From assembly GCA_037045185.1 (NCBI GenBank), contig JBAOHQ010000001.1, forward strand, positions 124,001-188,000: a stretch of 64,000 nucleotides of DNA, in the 5' to 3' direction. The translations under genes and the position numbers were made by a program. This document shows, piece by piece, positions 25,988 through 35,336 of this stretch. How positions within the stretch are numbered: position 1 is the stretch's first letter; each line of letters begins with the position of its first letter. A model generated the notes under the pieces. It worked only from the letters and a program-made list of their open reading frames with translations, had not been told where the DNA came from and searched no databases. This DNA comes from JAKOUY01 sp037045185 (GTDB lineage Bacteria; Actinomycetota; Acidimicrobiia; Acidimicrobiales; Ilumatobacteraceae).

Positions 25988-26715
25988 GCCCCGCCGTCGA
26001 CGTGCAGCTGCAGCCCGGTGATGAACCGGGCCTGATCGCTGCACAGGTAGGCAACCGTCGCCCCGAAGTCCTCCGGGCGGCCCACCACGCCGGCCGGCAC
26101 ACCGAGTTCCCTGCCGTCGACGCGGCCGCCGTAGAGCTGGACGAGCCGTTCGGTCTCGTGCAGGCCCGGCTGGACGCTGTTCACCGTGACCCCGTCGGCG
26201 GCCACCTCGCGGGCCAGCGTCTTCAGGAACCCGGTGGCCCCCGCCCGCGCCGTGTTCGACAGGATCAACGTGGCCATCGGCTGGCGTACGGCCAGCGAGG
26301 TGATGGCCACGACCCGGCCCCAGCCGCGTGAGCGCATCGCCGGCACGGCGGCCTTGCACATCCCCACCACGCTCATCAGGTTGAGGTCGAGGGCCGGGAG
26401 GTAGGCGTCGACCTCGGTGGAGTCGAAGGTGCCCGGTGGAGGGCCGCCGGCGTTGGTCACCAGGATGTCCACCGCGCCGAGGGCCTCGGTGGCCCTGGCC
26501 ACGAAGGCGGCGCCGCCGGCGGCATCGGAGACGTCGCACACGATGGGCACGCAGTCCGACGAGATGGACGCCGCCGCGTCCTCGATCCGCTGGCGGTCTC
26601 GCCCGCAGACGGCCACGCGAACACCCTCGGCGGCCAGCGCCGCGGCGCAGGCGTAGCCCAGCCCTGCGGATGACGCCGCCACTGCGGCCCGGCGTCCGGC
26701 AATCCCCAGATCCAT
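25969..26715 (-). CDS. Short-chain dehydrogenase/reductase lacking the YxxxK catalytic pair
   Basis: 248-residue SDR. The cofactor fold is recognisable (AAVAASSAGLGYACAAALAA, CGRDRQRIEDAA, VTNAGGPPPGTFD) and the C-terminus VGRPEDFGATVAYLCSDQAR is standard. At the active site the Ser is present (VVAITSLAVRQP), but the usual Tyr-x-x-x-Lys is replaced by LILSNTARAGATGF, so the Tyr is Ser or Leu and the Lys is Arg. Such variants exist in a subgroup often annotated as 3-oxoacyl-ACP reductase-like. The Gly-rich loop is also altered (SSAGLG). Redox activity is therefore unproven. ATG 26715 was chosen; a divergent oxidoreductase starts 40 bases away. Confidence 0.85.
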   Translation of the reverse strand: MDLGIAGRRAAVAASSAGLGYACAAALAAEGVRVAVCGRDRQRIEDAAASISSDCVPIVCDVSDAAGGAAFVARATEALGAVDILVTNAGGPPPGTFDSTEVDAYLPALDLNLMSVVGMCKAAVPAMRSRGWGRVVAITSLAVRQPMATLILSNTARAGATGFLKTLAREVAADGVTVNSVQPGLHETERLVQLYGGRVDGRELGVPAGVVGRPEDFGATVAYLCSDQARFITGLQLHVDGGAYAGLL

Positions 26716-26755
26716 GTCGCCGAAGGTACCCGCCGCGCCACTACCCTGCCAGCAC

Positions 26756-28189
26756 ATGCCGGTCAACGCAGACGACGACCGCCAGAACGAGGCCTTCCTC
26801 GACGCCATCGCCGACGCCGACCCCTACCCGTACTGGTACGACGACAAGGACGAGCCCGACAGCAACCCCACCCTGGTGCGCACCGAGAGCTGTGACCTCT
26901 GCGTCGTGGGTGGCGGCTACACCGGGCTGTGGACGGCGATCATCGCCAAGGAACGTGACCCGCGCAAGGACGTCGTGCTCATCGAGGCCCACGAGGTCGG
27001 GTCGGCGGCTAGCGGCCGCAACGGCGGGTTCATGGAGGCCAGCATCACCCACGGGGTGATGAACGGCCACTCCCGCTGGCCCGACGAGCTGGACACCCTC
27101 GAAGACCTCGGCCTGCAGAACCTCAACGAGATCGAAGCGGCGATCGCCCGCTATCGCATCGACTGCGACTACGAGCGCACCGGCGTCATCGACGTGGCCA
27201 CCTCGGCGCACTCTCAGTCGTACGTCGAGGAGCTGCGCGAGGAGTTCCAGCTGCTGCGCAACCTGAAGCAGGACGTCGAATGGCTGGACGAGGCGGCGAT
27301 TCGCTCCCAGATCAACTCGCCCACCTACGTGGGTGGGGTGTGGCGCAAGGACCGCGCCGCGCTGGTCGACCCGGCCCGCCTGGCATGGGGACTGAAGACG
27401 GCGGCGATGTCGCTCGGGGTGCGCATCTACGAGGACACCAAGGCCACCGCCATCGACAAGGATGGCGTCGGGGTGTTGATCACCACGCCACTCGGACGGG
27501 TCCGCGCCGGGAAGGTTGCACTTGCAACGAACGCCTTCAAGCCGCTGCTGAAGCGCATCGGTCACTACATCGCCCCGGTCTACGACTACTGCATGGTCAC
27601 CGAGCCGCTCAGCAAGGCGCAGCTGGCCGAGACCGGCTGGGCCAACCGCCAGGGCGTCTCGGACATCCCCAACCAGTTCCACTACTACCGGCTCACCGAG
27701 GACAACCGCATCCTGTGGGGCGGCTACGACGTCATCTACTTCTGGCGCGGCAAGGTCAACGCCGAACTGGAGAGCCGCCCGGCCACCTGGGCCAAGCTGA
27801 GCAGCCACTTCTTCACCACGTTCCCGCAGCTCGAAGGGGTCAAGTTCAGCCACGTGTGGGGCGGGGTCATCGACACCTGCAGCCGGTTCAGCGTGTTCTG
27901 GGGCCAGGCCATGCAGGGACGTGTCGCCTATGCGCTGGGGTACACCGGGCTGGGCGTGGCATCGTCACGATTCGGCGGCGAGGTCATGGTCGACCTGCTC
28001 GACGGGCGGCGCTCGAAGGCGACGCTGACCCAGTTCGTCAAGGAGAAGCCGCTGCCGTTCCCGCCGGAGCCGTTCCGCTTCGCCGGGATCCAGGCCACCC
28101 GCTGGTCGCTGGACCGGGAGGACAAGACCGGCAAGCGCAACGCCTGGCTGCGCACCCTGGACCGCATGGGCCTGGGCTTCGACAGCTGA
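26756..28189 (+). CDS. FAD-dependent amine/amino-acid oxidoreductase (DAO family, gamma-glutamylputrescine oxidase-like)
   Basis: 477-residue flavoprotein. The N-terminal Rossmann motif is CDLCVVGGGYTGLWTAIIAK, followed by AHEVGSAASGRNGGFMEASI (the RNGG motif of D-amino-acid oxidase/PuuB-like proteins) and the C-terminal FAD/substrate block ALGYTGLGVASSRFGGEVM. A 43-residue acidic extension (DPYPYWYDDKDEPD) precedes the FAD domain, as in many annotated gamma-glutamylputrescine oxidase relatives. Substrate is a secondary or primary amine by family; no polyamine genes are nearby. ATG 26756 has only a weak ribosome-binding site. Convergent with the GH13 gene. Confidence 0.86.
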   Translation: MPVNADDDRQNEAFLDAIADADPYPYWYDDKDEPDSNPTLVRTESCDLCVVGGGYTGLWTAIIAKERDPRKDVVLIEAHEVGSAASGRNGGFMEASITHGVMNGHSRWPDELDTLEDLGLQNLNEIEAAIARYRIDCDYERTGVIDVATSAHSQSYVEELREEFQLLRNLKQDVEWLDEAAIRSQINSPTYVGGVWRKDRAALVDPARLAWGLKTAAMSLGVRIYEDTKATAIDKDGVGVLITTPLGRVRAGKVALATNAFKPLLKRIGHYIAPVYDYCMVTEPLSKAQLAETGWANRQGVSDIPNQFHYYRLTEDNRILWGGYDVIYFWRGKVNAELESRPATWAKLSSHFFTTFPQLEGVKFSHVWGGVIDTCSRFSVFWGQAMQGRVAYALGYTGLGVASSRFGGEVMVDLLDGRRSKATLTQFVKEKPLPFPPEPFRFAGIQATRWSLDREDKTGKRNAWLRTLDRMGLGFDS

Positions 28190-28200
28190 GCGGGACCCGG

Positions 28201-29808
28201 CTACCCGGCCACCCGAGTCCACACCGCGCTGGACCGGGCGGGCACGGTGGCGCCGGTCATCGGCACGCTGGACATCGCCAGCTCCCACTGACCGGGCTCG
28301 AACAGGCCGAACTCCAGCGGCTGGGTCCAGGCGTTCAACATCACGTACAGATCACCGGTGCTCCACGCCAGGGACTGCGAGTGCCAGGCCAGGTCCGGGT
28401 GCTCGTTGACCCCGTAGAGGCGGACCGTGGTGACCGGATGGTCGTGGCGCAGCCGCAGCAGCGCCGCCACGTAGTCGTGCAGCTCACGCCACTCGTCCAG
28501 GCGGGCCCAATCGACCCAGCTCAGCGGCCCGTCGATGTCGTACGGATTGGGGTGGCCGTGCTGGGTCCTGGCGAACTCGTCGCCCATGACGAACAGGGCC
28601 GGACCGCGTGACAGCAGGAGCACGGTGAAGTAGTTCTTCATCAGCTGCGGGCGCAGCTGAGCCGGGGCGTTCCAGGCGTTGTACCCGTCGTGGTCCACGG
28701 TGGTGAGGTCGTACATCGTCAGGCCGTCGTGGGCGGTGATGAAGTTGACCGAGGCGTCCGGGCCGCGATGCCCGAACAGGTCGACGCTGCCGCTGATCCG
28801 CGACGCGACGAAGGCCGCCTGGCCGTGCTCGCCGCGCAGCAGGCTGCGCACGTCGTCGCGGTAACGATCGTTCCACTGACGCCAGGGCGCCACCCAGACC
28901 GGGTCACCCACCAGGTAGCGGCCCATGTCCCAGGCCTCGGCGACGATGGCGACCCCGACCTGGCGAGCCCACCGAGCGATCTCGCCCACCAGCTCACCGC
29001 CGTCGCGCGCCAGGATCGAGGCCAGGTCGAAGCGGAACCCGTCGACGCCCAGGCGGGCGAAGCGGTCCAGCGCGCTGAACACCAGCCGGCGCACCTCCGC
29101 GTTCGCCGGGTTGATCGTGTTGCCGCATCCGGTGTCGTCGTTGTAGCGCTGGCCGTCCCACAGATACGCCCCGGCGTCGTCCAGCCCGCGCAGCGACCAG
29201 GTGGGCTTGTCGGACGATCCCTCGCCGGTGTGGTTGAAGACCACGTCCAACCACACGGCGATGCCGTGCTCGTGAGCGGCGGCGATCAGGTCGGCAAGCT
29301 CGCCGGCGGGATCCCCGCCGCCGGCATAGGGCTCGTGCACCGCCCCCCACACCACCGGCATGTATCCCCAGTAGTTGTTCGACGTGTCGAACGGGGTGAC
29401 GGGCATCAGCTCGATCACGTCGACGCCAAGCTCGGCCAGATAGTCGAGCCGCTCGGCCACACCGCGGAAGCTGCCCCCAAAACCCTTGACGTGAAGCTCG
29501 TAGATGACCGGGTCGGTTGGCTGGACTGCGAGCCTGCTGCCCACCGGCCACGGGTCGCCGGCGACGCAGCGCGGCCCTCCATCCTGCCAGGTCATCCGTT
29601 CGCAGTCGGGATCGACCAGCGGCTGACCGCCGTCCACGGTGAGCCAGTAGGTGCCGCCACGGGGAATCTCGATGCTGCCTCGCCAACGACCCTCCACCGC
29701 GGCCAGCTCGACCTGCGCCGCCGGGCTGCACAGCTGGACGGACGATGCCCGCGGGGCGTGGACGGAGACCGTCTGGGTCACGGTCCGCGGCGCGATCAAT
29801 CGGTCCAT
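28201..29808 (-). CDS. GH13 alpha-amylase-family glycoside hydrolase, glycogen debranching (GlgX/isoamylase)-like
   Basis: 535-residue alpha-glucan enzyme. An N-terminal carbohydrate-binding-like beta domain (residues ~1-110, GTYWLTVDGGQPLVDPDCER) precedes the (beta/alpha)8 barrel. GH13 motifs are VWLDVVFNHTGEG (region I), DGFRFDLAS with the nucleophile Asp (region II), IVAEAWD with the acid Glu (III) and FITAHDGLTMYDL (IV). The pattern YELHVKGF and LAYLAELGVD/VIELMPVTPFD-like start is typical of GlgX/TreX, but the protein is about 150-200 residues shorter than GlgX, so substrate preference is open. ATG 29808 is favoured over 29853, which would run into the divergent coxD start. Confidence 0.85.
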   Translation of the reverse strand: MDRLIAPRTVTQTVSVHAPRASSVQLCSPAAQVELAAVEGRWRGSIEIPRGGTYWLTVDGGQPLVDPDCERMTWQDGGPRCVAGDPWPVGSRLAVQPTDPVIYELHVKGFGGSFRGVAERLDYLAELGVDVIELMPVTPFDTSNNYWGYMPVVWGAVHEPYAGGGDPAGELADLIAAAHEHGIAVWLDVVFNHTGEGSSDKPTWSLRGLDDAGAYLWDGQRYNDDTGCGNTINPANAEVRRLVFSALDRFARLGVDGFRFDLASILARDGGELVGEIARWARQVGVAIVAEAWDMGRYLVGDPVWVAPWRQWNDRYRDDVRSLLRGEHGQAAFVASRISGSVDLFGHRGPDASVNFITAHDGLTMYDLTTVDHDGYNAWNAPAQLRPQLMKNYFTVLLLSRGPALFVMGDEFARTQHGHPNPYDIDGPLSWVDWARLDEWRELHDYVAALLRLRHDHPVTTVRLYGVNEHPDLAWHSQSLAWSTGDLYVMLNAWTQPLEFGLFEPGQWELAMSSVPMTGATVPARSSAVWTRVAG

Positions 29809-29847
29809 CGGGTCCGTGAGCCTAGGCCCCCGATTAGCCTGGCGGTG

Positions 29848-30781
<934 letters not shown>

Positions 30782-30785
<4 letters not shown>

Positions 30786-31904
30786 ACGCCTCGGTCAGCT
30801 TCGTCCACCGGCTGCGCCGCGCCGGTCTCGACGTGCCCACCGGGGCCACGCTGGCCTTCACCGACGCCCTGGCGACGTTGCCTGACGCCACCCGGGTCCA
30901 GCAGTACTGGGCCGGGCGATCGACCCTGGTCGCGCGTCATGAGGACATCCCGGTGTACGACGCGGTCTTCGCCGACACCTTCGGCCCGCTGCCCGAGACC
31001 ACGCCGCTCACCAGGCAGGTCACCATCGCCACCGACGACGGGGGTGGCGACGGCCAGGCGGCGCACGATCCGGCGGATCCGGCCGACCACCAGGTGCTGC
31101 GGTTCAGTGCCGCCGAGACGCTGCGGGCCAAGGACTTCGCCCAGTACACGGCCGACGAGCTGGTCCAGGCCCGCCAGCTGATGGGTCACCTGCGCCTGGC
31201 CGGACCGCCGCGGCGCAGTAGCCGGCTCGGCCGGTCACGGAGGCGCCACACGCCGGACCTGCGGGCGACGATGCGCGCCTCGTTGCGCGCCGCCGGCGAA
31301 CCGGTGCGCCTGCGCTGGCGGGCCCCGGGCGTCCGCCTGCGACGCATCGTCCTGCTGCTCGACGTCAGTGGTTCGATGGAGACCTACGCCCGGGCGTTCC
31401 TGCGCTTCACCCATGCCGCCGTCGCCGGCCGCCAGCGGGTGGAGGCGTTCACCTTCGGCACCCGGCTGACGCGGATCACCCGTGAGCTGGCGACCCGTGA
31501 CCCCGACCTGGCCCTGCGCCGCGCCGGTGACCGGGTTGAGGACTGGAGCGGCGGGACGCGCCTGGGCGAGTGCCTGGCTCAGTTCAACGACCGCTGGGGA
31601 GTGCGCGGGATGGCCCGCGGGGCCATCGTCGTCATCCTCAGCGACGGATGGGATCGAGGCGATCCGGCCCTGCTCGGCGCGGCAGATGGCCCGGCTGCGC
31701 CGGGTCGCCGCCCGTGTGGTGTGGGTCAACCCGCTGAAGGTCTCGCCGGGCTACGCCCCGCTGGCCCGGGGCATGGCGGCCGCGCTCGAGCACGTCGACG
31801 AGTTCGTCGAGGGGCACTCGCTGGGTTCGCTCGAGCATCTCGTCCAGGTGATCCACCGCGGCGACGACCAACGCAGGAGGCGTGATGGACGAGTTGTTCG
31901 CTGA
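30782..31904 (+). CDS. coxE: CoxE-like protein with von Willebrand factor A domain (one apparent frameshift)
   Basis: About 373-residue CoxE-family protein; with the MoxR-type ATPase it forms a MoxR-VWA pair that matures molybdo-hydroxylases. The C-terminal VWA domain has the MIDAS motif DVSGSM (in IVLLLDVSGSMETYARAFLR), then WSGGTRLGECLAQFNDR and VVILSDGWDRGDP. One extra base near 31677 breaks the frame; correcting it gives ARQMARLRRVAARVVWVNPL and a C-terminus ending at 31904. GTG 30782 overlaps the coxD stop, and the end overlaps the xdhC-family start at 31885. Strong family identification; precise substrate enzyme inferred from context. Confidence 0.87.
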
Positions 31905-33000
31905 CATCGATCGGTGGGCCGGCGCCGGCCAGCGAATCGCCATCGCCCGGGTCGTCGATGTCGAGGGGTCGGGCCCGCGCCTGCCAGGCGCGGCCATGGT
32001 GGTCAACGACGCCGGGGAGGTCTGCGGCAGCGTCAGCGGCGGGTGCGTCGAAGGCGCAGTGGTCGCCGAGGCGTTGGCCACCCTGCGCGGCGAGGCCGAG
32101 CCACGCATCGTCACCTTCGGCTACAGCGACGACGAGGCCTTCGCCGTCGGGCTCACCTGCGGAGGGACCATCCGGCTGTTCGTCGACACCCTCGATCCAG
32201 CAGGGTTAGCGTTCGCGGCGCTGCGGGCCCGGCTCGACCGTCACGAGCCCGTTGCCCTGGTCACCGTGGTGTCCGGGCCGCGGGCGGGCGCGTGGATGGT
32301 CGTCGGTCCCGGCGCCGATCCCGTTGGCAGCCTGGGCGGGGCGGCGCTGGATCGTGTGGTCGCCCGCGATGCCCTGGCCGAGTTGGAGGTGGCTCGCAGC
32401 GGCGTTCGCCACTACGGGCCCGACGGTCAGCCGACCCCGGAGGACCTCGACAGCACCGAGATCACCGTGTTCATCGAAAGCTGGTCGCCACCCCCGCAGA
32501 TGATCATCTTCGGGGCCGTCGACTTCACCGCCGCGCTGGCCCGCACCGCCAAGCTGCTCGGCTACCGGGTGATCGTCTGCGACGCCCGTGAGGTCTTCGC
32601 CACCCGCAGGCGCTTCCCGATGGCCGACGAGGTGCTCGTGTCCTGGCCGGGCGCGGTGTTCGACGAGCGTGGCCCGACGCTCACCTCCCGCGACGCCGTG
32701 TGCATCCTCACCCACGACGCCAAGTTCGACGTTCCGGCGGTGCGCGGCGCCCTGGCCACTGGCGTTGGCTACATCGGCGTGATGGGCAGCCGTGGGACTC
32801 ACGACCAGCGGCTGGGCCGCCTGGCCGAGGCGGGGATCACCGACCCAGCGGATCTCGCCCGGCTGATGTCACCCATCGGCTTGGACATCGGCGCACGGAC
32901 ACCCGAGGAGACGGCGATCTCCATCGTCGCCGAGATCATCGCCCGCCGCACCGGCCGGGCCGTGCCCTCCCTGCGCGACGGGACGGGCAGCATCCACTGA
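31885..33000 (+). CDS. XdhC/CoxI-family molybdenum cofactor accessory protein
   Basis: 371-residue protein of the XdhC/CoxI family, which binds and sulfurates or delivers molybdenum cofactor to xanthine-dehydrogenase-type enzymes. The XdhC N-terminal domain has SGPRLPGAAMVVNDAGEVCG and SVSGGCVEGAVV, with LTCGGTIRLFV; the C-terminal Rossmann domain (XdhC_C) begins PQMIIFGAVDFTAALARTAK and ends VGYIGVMGSRGTHDQRLGRL and SPIGLDIGARTPEETAISIV. ATG 31885 has AGGAGG at 31875-31880, preferred over GTG 31882. Overlap with coxE suggests coupling. Intact and full length. Confidence 0.92.
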   Translation: MDELFADIDRWAGAGQRIAIARVVDVEGSGPRLPGAAMVVNDAGEVCGSVSGGCVEGAVVAEALATLRGEAEPRIVTFGYSDDEAFAVGLTCGGTIRLFVDTLDPAGLAFAALRARLDRHEPVALVTVVSGPRAGAWMVVGPGADPVGSLGGAALDRVVARDALAELEVARSGVRHYGPDGQPTPEDLDSTEITVFIESWSPPPQMIIFGAVDFTAALARTAKLLGYRVIVCDAREVFATRRRFPMADEVLVSWPGAVFDERGPTLTSRDAVCILTHDAKFDVPAVRGALATGVGYIGVMGSRGTHDQRLGRLAEAGITDPADLARLMSPIGLDIGARTPEETAISIVAEIIARRTGRAVPSLRDGTGSIH

Positions 33001-33015
33001 TCCACGGATGCGCGG

Positions 33016-33705
33016 TCAGCCGGTGGGGTCGCCGAAGCGCAACCGCCCGCCGTGCCACGACGTGGTGTCGAGCGAGACCACCTGGCCGCTGTAGGGCGCG
33101 TGGAGGACGTAGTTGTCGACACCCAGATACAGCATCACGTGACCCGGGTAGTAGACGAGGTCGCCGGCACGGGCGCTGAACAGGTCGCGGTCGGCGGCGT
33201 CGCGGATCTGGCTGCCGCTCTGGTGAGCCAGGTTCACTCCCGCCTGGCCCCAAGCGTAGCTGGTCAGCCCGGAGCAGTCGAAGCCCGCACCCGGATCGGA
33301 GCGCAGGCTGCGATAGGGAACACCCAACTGGGTGAGCCCGGAGAACAGGGCCAGAAGGTGGTCGGTGCTGGAGCGAGCCCAGGCGGCGCGCATCGCCGAC
33401 GGCGGGGCGCCCAGCGCACGGGCGACTCGGGTGGCGAGGTTCTCCCGAACCGAGTTCAACTCGGCGCGCACGATCCTGCTCGGGGCGGATCGCATCACGT
33501 GGATCAGATCGATCCCCGTCGCAGCGTCGTCACGGATGGCCTGCATCAGCGGCGCCGGCAGCCCCACCGGTGTTGACGGGCGTGGTGCCGCCGAGGCGGC
33601 GCTCGGTCCGAGCAGTGTCACCACCGCGGCGACTGCGCCGCCGGTGGCGACGAGCCACCGTCTGATCGTGGGCACGACTCCGTTCCTGTGGGTGGTCGGG
33701 TGCAT
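33016..33705 (-). CDS. Secreted NlpC/P60 cell-wall peptidase
   Basis: 229-residue exported peptidoglycan endopeptidase. A signal peptide (RRWLVATGGAVAAVVTLLGP, then SAASAAPRP) precedes a linker region (residues ~50-115) and a C-terminal NlpC/P60 domain: catalytic Cys in GAGFDCSGLTSYAWGQAGV, SGSQIRDAADRDLFSARAGD and the His strand PGHVMLYLGVDNYVLHAPYS. ATG 33705 is chosen by the signal peptide and the AGAGGA upstream. It lies antisense within the cox accessory cluster. The 5' side contains a region rich in stable hairpins (33706-33870) that may be regulatory RNA. Role in cell-wall remodelling is inferred from the family. Confidence 0.9.
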   Translation of the reverse strand: MHPTTHRNGVVPTIRRWLVATGGAVAAVVTLLGPSAASAAPRPSTPVGLPAPLMQAIRDDAATGIDLIHVMRSAPSRIVRAELNSVRENLATRVARALGAPPSAMRAAWARSSTDHLLALFSGLTQLGVPYRSLRSDPGAGFDCSGLTSYAWGQAGVNLAHQSGSQIRDAADRDLFSARAGDLVYYPGHVMLYLGVDNYVLHAPYSGQVVSLDTTSWHGGRLRFGDPTG

Positions 33706-33870
33706 GTGGTCCTCTCGTGTCGCCACCCGAAGGTGGCCTCCGTTCGTGGGGAGGTGTCCGCCCTCCTTCACGGCGAAGGCGCCACGAGGCGCCACCGCGT
33801 TGCACTGATTCCACCGAGTTCACCGGGAACCGCCGTAACCAGTTCGAGCAGTATGTCACGCGATTGACAC
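33706..33870 (-). promoter_or_regulatory. Structured 5' leader of the NlpC/P60 gene; possible riboswitch
   Basis: Minus-strand leader with several strong hairpins: GCCACC-UUCG-GGUGGC (33737-33722) just before the ribosome-binding site, GGCGCC-UCGU-GGCGCC (33793-33778), and a GGAGG/CCUCC pairing between them. Actinobacterial NlpC/P60 and Rpf genes are often preceded by c-di-AMP (ydaO/yuaA) riboswitches, and the stretch GGCGGACACCUCC is loosely reminiscent, but I could not match the consensus. The start of transcription is not located; a CATACT near 33855 could be a -10. Confidence 0.35.
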
Positions 33871-33956
33871 AATCCACCGGATCCTCGACATCAGCCGTGC
33901 GCCATTCGTCACGTCACGACGCCCCTCGAACGGGCCGACGCGGCGATACTGACGGC

Positions 33957-34577
33957 GTGCCGACCGCCCCCACGCCCGGCGAACCAGCCCCGCAACGTGT
34001 CGGCGCGGTCCTCCTGGCGGCCGGGGCGGGCACCCGCTTTGCCGGCCCGGAGCACAAGCTCACCGCCACCCTCGACGGCGTGGCGATCTGGCGCCGTTCG
34101 CTGCGCAACGCCGCGGGCGGTGGCGTCGAGCGGGTGATCGTCGTCGGCGGCGCCATCGAGCTGCGCACCGGCCCCGACGATGCCGCGGCGACACCCGTCG
34201 AGGTGCTGCACGCCGATCGGTGGGCCGATGGTCAGGCGGCGTCGTTGCAGGCCGCGCTGGTCAGGGCCGACGCCTTGGGGTGGGACGCCGTCGTCGTCGG
34301 ACTTGCCGACCAGCCGGGCATCCCGTCGTCGGCGTGGGCCGCAGTCGCCGCCGAGCCGACCGGCGCGCCCATCGTCGTGGCCACCTTCGCTGGCGCCCGC
34401 GGCCCCCATCCGGTCCGGCTCCACCGCCGGCTCTGGCCGCTGCTGCCCACCACCGGCGACACCGTGGCCAGGGACCTCATCACCCGGCGTCCCGAGTGGG
34501 TGGCCGAGGTCGAGTGCGTAGGCTCTGCGCTTGATATCGACACGCTGGAGGACCTGGACCGATGGAAAAGCTGCTGA
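33957..34577 (+). CDS. MobA/MocA-like NTP transferase (molybdenum cofactor cytidylyltransferase-like)
   Basis: 206-residue nucleotidyltransferase of the MobA-like NTP transferase family. VGAVLLAAGAGTRFAGPEHK is the signature nucleotide-binding N-terminus, with LDGVAIWRRSLRNA, DAVVVGLADQPGIPSSAW (the metal-binding Asp region) and FAGARGPHPVRLHRRLWPLL. By position between XdhC and CoxG it probably adds CMP to molybdopterin to give the cytosine dinucleotide used by CoxL-type enzymes. GTG 33957 is the plausible start. The end overlaps the coxG ATG by 16 bases. Alternative activities of this superfamily (sugar or phosphocholine nucleotidylation) are less likely here. Confidence 0.87.
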   Translation: MPTAPTPGEPAPQRVGAVLLAAGAGTRFAGPEHKLTATLDGVAIWRRSLRNAAGGGVERVIVVGGAIELRTGPDDAAATPVEVLHADRWADGQAASLQAALVRADALGWDAVVVGLADQPGIPSSAWAAVAAEPTGAPIVVATFAGARGPHPVRLHRRLWPLLPTTGDTVARDLITRRPEWVAEVECVGSALDIDTLEDLDRWKSC

Positions 34578-35325
34578 ACGAGTTCACCGTCGCCCGGCCC
34601 GTCGACGAGACGTGGAAGGTCCTCACCGACCTGGAGCGCATTGCTCCGTGCATGCCGGGCGCCGAACTCACCGAGATCGAGGGTGACGTCTATCGGGGCG
34701 TCGTCAAGGTCAAGCTCGGCGCGATCAGCACCAACTTCAAGGGCCAAGCCAGTTTCGTGGAACGTGACGATGTCCACCACTCGGCGACGTTGAAGGCCGA
34801 GGGCCGCGATACCGGCGGCAGGGGCAACGCCAACGCCACCATCAACGCCGTGCTGACCCCGGTCACCGACTCGTCCACCACCTGCCGGGTGGAGACCGAG
34901 CTGCACATCAGCGGCAAGGTTGCCCAGTTCGGGCGGGGCATCATGGCCGACGTCTCCAAGAAGCTCATTGGCCAGTTCGCCGACAACCTCAACGCGATGA
35001 TCTCGGCATCGCCCACCGCCGACACGGCGGCCACCGCGGCAGCGGCGGCGATGCGCCCGCCGAGTCACCCGCCGAGACCTCGACCACCGCCGACAACGCG
35101 GCCGACAACGTGGCCGACAGCGCGGCCGACAGCGCGGCCGAGACCCCCGCCGAGAACGAGCCGACCGCCGGCGCCGGGCCGCGCGCCGTGCGCACCGTGA
35201 ACGGCCCCGCCGCCGAGCCGATCGACATGACCGAGGTCGCCGGGTCGGCGGTCCTCAAGCGGCTCCTGCCGCTCCTCGGCGGACTCGTGGTCCTCGTACT
35301 GGCCTGGCGCAGGCTGCGTCGCTGA
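34562..35325 (+). CDS. coxG: CoxG/SRPBCC-family protein with C-terminal membrane anchor (apparent frameshift)
   Basis: About 254 residues: an N-terminal SRPBCC (CoxG) domain, residues 1-150 (NEFTVARPVDETWKVLTDLE, IAPCMPGAELTEI, GKVAQFGRGIMADVSKKLIG), a low-complexity Ala/Asp/Ser-rich linker (ADNAADNVADSAADSAAE) and a C-terminal hydrophobic helix LKRLLPLLGGLVVLVLAWRR. CoxG proteins help anchor CO dehydrogenase to the membrane. One base seems to be missing near 35045, after which the linker is read in the third frame; correcting it joins both parts smoothly. ATG 34562 overlaps the MobA-like gene. A membrane-tethered accessory factor fits the family; direct binding to this enzyme is inferred. 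Confidence 0.85.
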
Positions 35326-35336
35326 CCCATCGCGCC

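Noticed and set aside
33706..33870. Cobalamin riboswitch upstream of the NlpC/P60 gene
   Set aside because: The B12-box core could not be found and no B12-related gene is downstream.
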